From: Polaribacter sp. BAL334
GTDB lineage: Bacteria > Bacteroidota > Bacteroidia > Flavobacteriales > Flavobacteriaceae
Direction of reading: 5' to 3'
Assembly: GCF_015767435.1 (NCBI RefSeq)
Contig: NZ_JADWOV010000317.1
Coordinates: forward strand, 124,001-188,000
Length of the DNA: 64,000 nt
The translations under genes and the position numbers were made by a program. Under the pieces are notes generated by a model. It was not told where the DNA came from. It made no database searches and saw only the letters and a program-made list of their open reading frames with translations. Below are positions 55,201 to 61,648 of this stretch, piece after piece; within the stretch, counting starts at the first letter, position 1, and the number at the start of each line of letters is the position of its first letter.

Positions 55201-55672
55201 TGTTATTCCGTTAAATATAACTTCAGTGGCAAACAAAGAATTTACCATTAAAGCCAACGTTAAAAATTTACCAGAAAATATTTATGTGTATTTAGAAGAT
55301 AGAGTTGCAAAAACAGTTACACGTTTAGACCAAGCAAATGCCTCTTTTAAAATGATACCTAGTGTAAATTTAAGTGGATCAGGTCGTTTTTATATCCATA
55401 CAACTGCATCATCAGTTTTAAATATTGATTCAGAAACATTAACCAACGTATCTATTTTTAAAACTAGCAACAATACTTTAAAAATTATTGGTTTGCAAAA
55501 TGGAGATACTTCAGTTAAGATTTTCAATATTTTAGGAAAACAAGTTTTAGCTACTTCATTTAATAGTTTGGATACTAATGAGATTAAAATCCCAAATTTA
55601 AGTAAAGGGGTATATTTTATCCAATTAACTAATAATGCTGGTAAACTAAATAAAAAAATTATTTTAGAGTAA
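52247..55672 (+). CDS. Exported TIM-barrel glycosidase-like protein with accessory module and T9SS tail
   Basis: The 1141-residue protein has a signal peptide (to about residue 23). The core (about 25-420) has a TIM-barrel clan-A look: WNEIQPNAPGEFDF near 62, TGDEEPY with E176/E177 as possible acid/base, SASEMDQSW with E287, and INTELGFYW with E302. A beta-sandwich region follows (about 430-590, STWALQYKD). The last 550 residues duplicate the 590-residue protein upstream and end in a type A T9SS sorting domain. It is a paralogue of the 55883 gene. Linkage acted on is unknown; the sulfatase nearby suggests a sulfated polysaccharide. Confidence 0.75.
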   Translation: MIIPKHNLLFFIVIFCTHSLFSQLDAVPIRYFGAWDRGDAINDYSDPKYDYILGTELSAQWNEIQPNAPGEFDFSMFQDGIDKALQFNKMIKISIGVGPAAPSWIYDNGVPLVEIDVFDPIRHAGFVNNPYYLNEQYIAYYYELIKQFSLFLRNQPQEKFDRIGFVQVKTGTTGDEEPYKGIPRIPAYEIDNNDWIEFRQNAFIEFKKHFNDVPDRKIILNFNSIDVDKQELLNTWVFTQIDPNVGFSIKGGPYNRGHHLEGEPDYKAQWYKYLVDPKEISLFSASEMDQSWQKPVFAINTELGFYWSILGGLNTGVSSTNVTKSAIDYIYDHDEIRVIYKMYNKFAQQVYPKKASAVLSIFHEGLDASDTAKFPEETYGQAARGNIARYKAIAEAYLEKGAKVDDTLALNNGQVYQRLHQTGYNDVGWNIQSGNYERFLYQINPEETSIGLFRVRGTINTNSSKYDRFARSFEHSVDRKKDTMYFKFHDDVFIETLPKKLTFKVTWLDSIAGSTWALQYKDITGLQKQLQKTSIGDWQWKSEEFVIEDLMTGGVGTNGADFMLVNTDDLNDIFHGIEIDIERQAVAANPQIKSALDGDWHLPATWIGNLVPTTTDDIIIDHAVRIDRNYSFAAKNVTISATGNLTIQPRTLLTVDGNLVNNNSITFNASGNNQEMGAIKILGAGTFTGNDVTANIRPMALSTVADNWFLISSPLKGASITDFIANSQVIRKNAALQNSIGFYNDANAPGSKYTYYTDADALAAGDFIEGKGYSALIDLPVPATNHRFRFTGQINTDNVSIPISDAGNGFNLVGNPYTAFLYANTDGNATNNILTANSSVLEENTLWFYDAEFSSFVTKNLGDTGFDIAPAQGFFVRAKIGGGTSQNFNFTEAMQSDKFNDGIFYKSASNNRFEFDLTITNGEKSSKTSVRYIDGTTTNFDNGFDSSIFGAFSAIDLKIATQLVTNNTGKNLAIQSLPTTNYEGTVIPLNITSVANKEFTIKANVKNLPENIYVYLEDRVAKTVTRLDQANASFKMIPSVNLSGSGRFYIHTTASSVLNIDSETLTNVSIFKTSNNTLKIIGLQNGDTSVKIFNILGKQVLATSFNSLDTNEIKIPNLSKGVYFIQLTNNAGKLNKKIILE

Positions 55673-55704
55673 ATCATTTTTTTTGAAAGGCAAAAACACC
55701 AATT

Positions 55705-55745
55705 AAAACCATCAAAAAATACTTTTTTGATGGTTTTATTTTTTT
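55705..55745 (+). terminator. Terminator of the 1141-residue glycosidase gene
   Basis: AAAACCATCAAAAAA (55705-55719) pairs with TTTTTTGATGGTTTT (55723-55737) around TAC, followed by a T-rich run to 55745. It lies 32 bases past the stop. Confidence 0.88.
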
Positions 55746-55795
55746 AAATAATAAAAACTTAATACTCAATGATTTTGTATTGACACAATTTCGCC

Positions 55796-55814
55796 TAATG
55801 AATGACATTCATTA
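55796..55814. promoter_or_regulatory. Perfect palindrome upstream of the second glycosidase gene
   Basis: TAATGAATGACATTCATTA is a perfect inverted repeat (9-bp arms, one-base spacer). It lies 68 bases before the ATG at 55883, close to where a promoter would be, and has no T run. Probably an operator. Confidence 0.6.
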
Positions 55815-55882
55815 CATAGATCATTAAATCCGTTTTTGTTTTAATTTGTATGAAATAAAACTATCCAATTTTCAATTCATAT

Positions 55883-57916
55883 ATGCAAGAAATAATGAAT
55901 TATATAAAATACCGTTTTTTTATTCTCATACTAGTTTTGTCCATAAAATCGGTACATTCTCAAATTGAAGCAGTTCCTATAAATTATTATGGAACTTGGG
56001 ACAGAGGAGAATCTATTAACGATTATTCTGACCCCAAATATGACTATATTTTAGGAATGGAAGTTGATGATACATGGGCAAACCTCCAGCCAAATGCTTC
56101 AATAGAACCTGATTTCAGTATTTTTCAGATAGCAATAGACAAAGCATTGCGATTTAATAAAATTGTAAAATTTAGTATTAATGTAGGGCCAGAATCGCCT
56201 ATGTGGTTATACCAAAATGGAGTTCCGTTGGTTTTAGTAAACCCTAATTTACCCAAAAATAACCACTTGTCAAATGCTCCTTATTATTTAAACCAAAAAT
56301 ACCAAGATTACTATTTTGATTTTATTAGAAAGTTTTCACTTTTTTTAAGAAATCAACCACAAGAAAAATTTGATCGCATTGCATTTGTTCAAGTAAAAAC
56401 AGGAGCTACAGGAGATGAAGAACCTTATAAAGGAGTTCCTTTTGATACAAACTACAATATTTCAGATACAGCTTGGCAAAATTTTAGGATTCTATCATTT
56501 AATAAATTTAAAGAATATTTTAATGATGTAGCAGACCGTAAAATTGTGTTAACCTTTAACAATGTAGATCCAGAGAAACAGAAGCGTGCTTATAATTGGG
56601 TAATAAATGATATAGATAGATCTATTGGTTTTGGAATTAAAGGTGGTGCTTATAATAGAGGACATCATTTGTCTGATGAAAAAACATTTAAAAAACAATG
56701 GGTTCCTTTTTTAGTAAATCCAAAAGATATAAAAATATTTTCAGCCTCAGAAATGGATCAATCTTGGACGAAAGATATTTTTAAAATTAATACAGAATTA
56801 GGTTTTTATTGGGCAATGCTTGGGGCTTTAAACACCGGATTGTCTTCATACAATGTAGCTAAAAGTGCTGTTATCTATGCATACGATCATGAAGAAATTA
56901 GAGATATTTATAAAATGTTCAACAAATTTTCTCAGCAGGTGTATCCAAAAACAGCCACTGCAGCATTAGCTGTTTTTCATGAAGGTTTAGATGCTGCAGA
57001 TAAAGATAAATTCCCTGAAGATATTTATGGGAAAGCAAACCAAGGAAACGAAAGTCGTTATTTGGCAATATGTAACGATCCAATATACAAGAATAGAGGA
57101 GCAAAAATGGGCGATACATTTGCAGCTACAAAAGGACAGGTATTTCAACGGGAATCACAAGTTGCTTACAATGATGCAGGATGGGATATTGAGGATGGAA
57201 ACTATGAGCGATTTTTAACACAGATTAATCCAAATGAAACATCTATCGGCTTGTTTCATGTTCGTGGAGAAATTAATACAAACTCATCCAAATACGATCG
57301 TTTTGCACGTTCTTTTGATGGTCCTGCTAAAAGCACTATGTATTTTAAGTTTGATGATGAGATGTTTATAGATGATGAACCAGAATCGTTAACTTTTAAA
57401 ATTATTTGGTTAGATAAAACTGCGGGCTCAACCTGGTCTGTAAAGTATAAAAACAAACAGGGTCAAATAACCTCTGCTATTGATGTTGTTGGTACAGGAT
57501 CTAACAATATAAATGGCGAATGGAAAGAAGTAAGTTTTGTAATAACTGACATGCTTGTAAATGCTAAAGGTGCTATGGGCTCTGATTTTACACTTGTAAA
57601 TACAGACAATATTGATGATGTTTTTCATGGTATAGAAGTGGATATTCAAAGGAAAAAACAAGGATTAAGCGTGCATAATCATTCTTTAAAAGAATTTAAT
57701 TTATTTCCAAATCCAACAAATGATATTATTTCATGGAATTCAAACTTAAAGTTTGATAAAATAAAAGTTATAAGTGTTACAGGAGCTATATTATTAGAAA
57801 TAAATAACCCCAATACTAATTCCATCGATTTAAGGAATTTAAATAGTGGCATGTATTTCGTTCATTTCTTTCAAGAGAAAAATCAAAATAGTATCAAGAA
57901 AATTATAAAAATGTAA
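55883..57916 (+). CDS. Exported TIM-barrel glycosidase-like protein with type A T9SS tail (paralogue)
   Basis: The 677-residue protein has a signal segment (alternative start at 55895, MNYIKYRFFILILVLS) and the same core as the 52247 gene: DRGESINDYSDPKYDYILGM, GATGDEEPYKG, SASEMDQSWTKD and NTELGFYWAMLGALN match block by block. It lacks the 550-residue accessory module. It ends in a different type A sorting domain (FNLFPNPTNDIISWNSN, LNSGMYFVHFF). The two paralogues may act on different ends of one polymer. The sulfatase gene follows after 15 bases. Confidence 0.78.
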   Translation: MQEIMNYIKYRFFILILVLSIKSVHSQIEAVPINYYGTWDRGESINDYSDPKYDYILGMEVDDTWANLQPNASIEPDFSIFQIAIDKALRFNKIVKFSINVGPESPMWLYQNGVPLVLVNPNLPKNNHLSNAPYYLNQKYQDYYFDFIRKFSLFLRNQPQEKFDRIAFVQVKTGATGDEEPYKGVPFDTNYNISDTAWQNFRILSFNKFKEYFNDVADRKIVLTFNNVDPEKQKRAYNWVINDIDRSIGFGIKGGAYNRGHHLSDEKTFKKQWVPFLVNPKDIKIFSASEMDQSWTKDIFKINTELGFYWAMLGALNTGLSSYNVAKSAVIYAYDHEEIRDIYKMFNKFSQQVYPKTATAALAVFHEGLDAADKDKFPEDIYGKANQGNESRYLAICNDPIYKNRGAKMGDTFAATKGQVFQRESQVAYNDAGWDIEDGNYERFLTQINPNETSIGLFHVRGEINTNSSKYDRFARSFDGPAKSTMYFKFDDEMFIDDEPESLTFKIIWLDKTAGSTWSVKYKNKQGQITSAIDVVGTGSNNINGEWKEVSFVITDMLVNAKGAMGSDFTLVNTDNIDDVFHGIEVDIQRKKQGLSVHNHSLKEFNLFPNPTNDIISWNSNLKFDKIKVISVTGAILLEINNPNTNSIDLRNLNSGMYFVHFFQEKNQNSIKKIIKM

Positions 57917-57931
57917 CAGATATTATCTAAA

Positions 57932-59386
57932 ATGAAAAAATTACATCTGTTTTTCATCTGGGGTATTATCTTACAAATTAATTGTCAAGAACAACCCAAA
58001 AACCAACCAAATATCATTTTAATGATGGCTGACGATTTGGGATATAACGATTTGTCTTGTTATAGAAATCAGCATAAAATAATTTCAGAAAATCCTCCAA
58101 CAAGCCAAACACCTAATATTGATGATTTGGCAAAAAACGGAATGCAGTTTACCGATTTTTATAGTGGCGCAGCCGTTTGTTCTCCCTCAAGAGCAGCCCT
58201 ATTAACAGGAAGAAATGCAACACGCTCAGGTATTTATAATTTTATACCTAACGAATCACCCATGCATTTAAAGTCCGAAGAAATCACCATTGCAGAAATG
58301 CTTAAGAATCATAATTACCAAACCGCTCATTTTGGAAAATGGCATTTGGCGTCAGAAAACAGGAAACATCCAGAACCTTTAGATCAAGGATTTGATAACG
58401 CTTTTTGGACCTATAGTAATGCTGAACCTTCTCATAAAAATCCCGTAAATTTCATCAAAAATAGAAATCCTCTAGGTAAATTAAACGGATATTCAAGTCA
58501 TTTGGTCGTAAACGAAGCAATCAAATGGTTAGAGAAAAATAAAGCAAAATCAGCACCTTTTTTTATGAATGTTTGGTTTCACGAACCTCACTTAAAAGTA
58601 GCAGCTCCAGACAGTTTATCCATAAGACACAAATACAACAAAGACTATTATGGTTGTATCGAAAACATGGATGTTGCTGTGGGTAAATTAATGACTTATT
58701 TAAAAGCAAATGGCTTGCTAGAAAATACAATTATCATTTTTACATCAGACAATGGCTCTAAGTTTAAAGGATCAAACGATCCTTTAAGAGGTCAGAAAAC
58801 CTTTCAATTTGAAGGCGGAATTCGGGTTCCGTTCATAGTACAATGGAAAGGGAATATTCCTGCTGGAAAAATCTCACAAGAAATAGGTCATTTTACAGAT
58901 GTTTTACCAACCTTGGCGAGTTTAACAAAAACGCAATTACCAAAAGATATAATTATTGATGGAGAAAATATCGCTCATATTCTTCTTTCAAATTCTAAGG
59001 ATAAGCAACGAAAAGAACCCCTCTTTTTTTACCGTTATTTTAATGATCCAATTTGTATGGTGCGATTAGAAGACGTCGTTTTATTAGGATATTATCAAAA
59101 ACCAAAAGAAAGAGTAGCTAAATATGATGAAAGAGAAGAAGCTCTTTTTAAACCTAAAGAAGGCGAGCATAAAGGTGCACAATGGGCTTTTCAGATAGAA
59201 CATATGAACGCTATAAAAAACCAAGAACTGCTATATTTTGAAATGTATAACGTAAAAAATGATGTTGGCCAGTTTACCAATATCATCAAAAATCATACAA
59301 AGTTATTTGAAAAGATGAAAAAAATAATGCTCAAAAAACGTATTGAAATGATTACAGAAGGAGGCAATTGGTTTGAAAATGAATAG
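57932..59386 (+). CDS. Type I (formylglycine) sulfatase
   Basis: The 484-residue protein has an N-terminal export segment (a relaxed lipobox ending at C18 would make it a lipoprotein). It has the metal site IILMMADDLGYND and the sulfatase signature AVCSPSRAALLTGR with C83 to be converted to formylglycine by the anaerobic or aerobic maturase. HFGKWHLA and FTSDNGS, both family blocks, follow. It hydrolyses sulfate esters on polysaccharides such as those of algae. It is 15 bases downstream of the second glycosidase, so likely works on the same substrate. Sulfatase subfamily cannot be assigned by eye. Confidence 0.92.
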   Translation: MKKLHLFFIWGIILQINCQEQPKNQPNIILMMADDLGYNDLSCYRNQHKIISENPPTSQTPNIDDLAKNGMQFTDFYSGAAVCSPSRAALLTGRNATRSGIYNFIPNESPMHLKSEEITIAEMLKNHNYQTAHFGKWHLASENRKHPEPLDQGFDNAFWTYSNAEPSHKNPVNFIKNRNPLGKLNGYSSHLVVNEAIKWLEKNKAKSAPFFMNVWFHEPHLKVAAPDSLSIRHKYNKDYYGCIENMDVAVGKLMTYLKANGLLENTIIIFTSDNGSKFKGSNDPLRGQKTFQFEGGIRVPFIVQWKGNIPAGKISQEIGHFTDVLPTLASLTKTQLPKDIIIDGENIAHILLSNSKDKQRKEPLFFYRYFNDPICMVRLEDVVLLGYYQKPKERVAKYDEREEALFKPKEGEHKGAQWAFQIEHMNAIKNQELLYFEMYNVKNDVGQFTNIIKNHTKLFEKMKKIMLKKRIEMITEGGNWFENE

Positions 59387-59631
59387 CATAAAACAACGCA
59401 ATAAATGATCCGTTTATTAAACCTTTTATACTCGTGTTTGTCAGACATAAATTAGAAATTAAGCTGAAGAAAATTTAAAAAGTAAAATTGTTGCTCATTT
59501 TAAAAAAAAATGAACAAACGAGCCAAATTAACATATTAAATGACACTTTTAAAATAAGCACATTCATAACTTATAGCATTTCTTTTTAAATATATAAATA
59601 AGAACATTTTCACAAATCTATTTAAGAACTC

Positions 59632-61551
59632 ATGATTAAAAAATCAACAATAAAAGTAATAGCTTTTCTATCAATTTTTACATTAGAAACATTTTCTCAA
59701 AACAGTATTGCCGAAAATTATCCACAAATTATTGATTTGTCATTTACACCAACTAAACCAACCAGTCCAGAAAAATATAGTGCCTCCCTTTTTTCAGATG
59801 CTGGTTCATGGATTGGATTTACAAATCCAGATGCTAATAATTGGGTAAATGGGTTTTGTGGTCCTTATACTATTGACGACCGCAGCTGGATAAGCAAATC
59901 TATAGCAGAAGTTAGTGTTGAGAAAAATGGACGAGAAGTAAAATCAGAACAGTTTAAAAAGGATAGTGTTTCTTATTCCCCAGGCTTGTTATACATAAGT
60001 AGCAAATCTGAGAATATTAAAATAGAACAACAACTTACCTTTATAGATAAAAATCACACTATTTTACAATTAAATTCAGATGCTGTAAAATGGAATATTC
60101 ATTCCACTATTTGGTTGACAAATGCAATTGTTAAACAGAATAAAAACAGCCTTGTTGTACAATTGGTCAATGGCGAACTAATAGTACTTAAATTTCCAAA
60201 AAGCTTCAATGTAACCGTTAATGATAAAAGCTATTCTGCAAAAAGTAAAAAGACTTCAGATAGTGAATACATACTGATTTCTTTTTATAACAATCAAAAA
60301 GAATATGATTTAAATGTAAATAAAGCGAAAACCATTCTTAAAAACCCTGCTATTGGCATCCGTAAAACAAAAGAGCGTTGGAATGATTATTTGTCAAAGG
60401 CACTGCGTAATAATATGCCTCCACTTTATAGTAAAATTGCTGTAAAAAGTGTCGTTACCCTAATTTCAAATTGGCGTGCTGCAAAAGGTGATTTGCTTCA
60501 CGATGGGGTTATTCCTTCGCATGCCAATATTCGTTTTAATGGATTTTGGGCTTGGGATTCTTGGAAGCATGCAGCAGCACTTGCTCATTTTGCACCTCAA
60601 TTAGCAAAAGAACAAGTAAGAGCTATGTTTGATTATCAAGCAGAAAATGGCGTAGTACCCGATTGTGTTTTTCCTAATAAAAACAGAAATAATTTCAGAA
60701 ACACCAAAGCTCCTTTGGCATCGTGGGCTGTCATGGAAATTTATTATGAAACAAAAGACATAGAATTTTTAAAAGAATTATTCCCCAAATTGGTAAAATA
60801 CAATCGCTGGTGGTATGATAATAGAGATCATGATAAAAACGGAATTTGTGAATACGGCTCTGCAAACGGCTTAACAAAAAATGGACGATTTGAAAGTGGT
60901 ATGGACAATGCCGTTCGCTTTGATAGTATTGATATAGTGCAGAATGGACCCAATGCTTGGAGTCTAAATCAAGAATCGGTTGATTTAAATGCTTTTCTAT
61001 TCCTTGAAAATAAGATTCTAAAACAAATGGCAACTATAGTAAACAGTACCTTTAACGACCCTTTTGATGCCAAGAAAATAGATGATTATTTTTATGATAC
61101 TAAAAATGAGTTTTATTATGATAAAAAATTAAATGGCGATTTTATACGTGTTGAAGGGACGGAAGCTTTTATCCCTTTGTGGACAAAATTGGCAACGAAG
61201 GAAAGAGCAGAAGGCGCCATCAAAATGGTTCAAAAGCCACATAAATTTTCTACTTACATTCCGTTTCCTACAGTCAGTGCAGACCATCCAGAGTTTGGGT
61301 ATGACAAATACTGGCGTGGTCCCGTTTGGATAGACCAAGTTTATTTTGGAATTGCAGGTATTCGAAAATATGGTTATACCGAAATGGCTGATAACTATAC
61401 CAATCAAATCTTTACCCGATTGGAAGGTTTAGGTGATAACCAACCTATAAACGAAAACTACGATCCACATACTGGTAAACGACTTAAAGCTTCAAATTTT
61501 AGTTGGTCTGCAGCTCACTTACTTATGATGTATTGGGAGTATGGAAAATAG
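59632..61551 (+). CDS. Exported GH63-like alpha-glycosidase
   Basis: The 639-residue protein has a signal peptide (to about residue 22), an N-terminal beta-sandwich (about 35-235) and an (alpha/alpha)6-barrel. The barrel has NGFWAWDSWKHAAALAHF with D309 as likely general acid, and near the end GPVWIDQVYFGIAGIRKYG and INENYDPHTGK, where E is expected to be the base. This is the clan GH-G plan (GH63/GH37). Possible substrates include alpha-glucosides or alpha-mannosides in a branched polymer. It has no obvious T9SS tail, so it is probably periplasmic. Confidence 0.82.
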   Translation: MIKKSTIKVIAFLSIFTLETFSQNSIAENYPQIIDLSFTPTKPTSPEKYSASLFSDAGSWIGFTNPDANNWVNGFCGPYTIDDRSWISKSIAEVSVEKNGREVKSEQFKKDSVSYSPGLLYISSKSENIKIEQQLTFIDKNHTILQLNSDAVKWNIHSTIWLTNAIVKQNKNSLVVQLVNGELIVLKFPKSFNVTVNDKSYSAKSKKTSDSEYILISFYNNQKEYDLNVNKAKTILKNPAIGIRKTKERWNDYLSKALRNNMPPLYSKIAVKSVVTLISNWRAAKGDLLHDGVIPSHANIRFNGFWAWDSWKHAAALAHFAPQLAKEQVRAMFDYQAENGVVPDCVFPNKNRNNFRNTKAPLASWAVMEIYYETKDIEFLKELFPKLVKYNRWWYDNRDHDKNGICEYGSANGLTKNGRFESGMDNAVRFDSIDIVQNGPNAWSLNQESVDLNAFLFLENKILKQMATIVNSTFNDPFDAKKIDDYFYDTKNEFYYDKKLNGDFIRVEGTEAFIPLWTKLATKERAEGAIKMVQKPHKFSTYIPFPTVSADHPEFGYDKYWRGPVWIDQVYFGIAGIRKYGYTEMADNYTNQIFTRLEGLGDNQPINENYDPHTGKRLKASNFSWSAAHLLMMYWEYGK

Positions 61552-61648
61552 TATCGATTGATATTTAGATGATGTTAATATTTTGAATTTGTTGTTTTTT
61601 CAGTTACTAACAAATTTGCTTAAATTTTTAAATAAATACCTTAAATAA

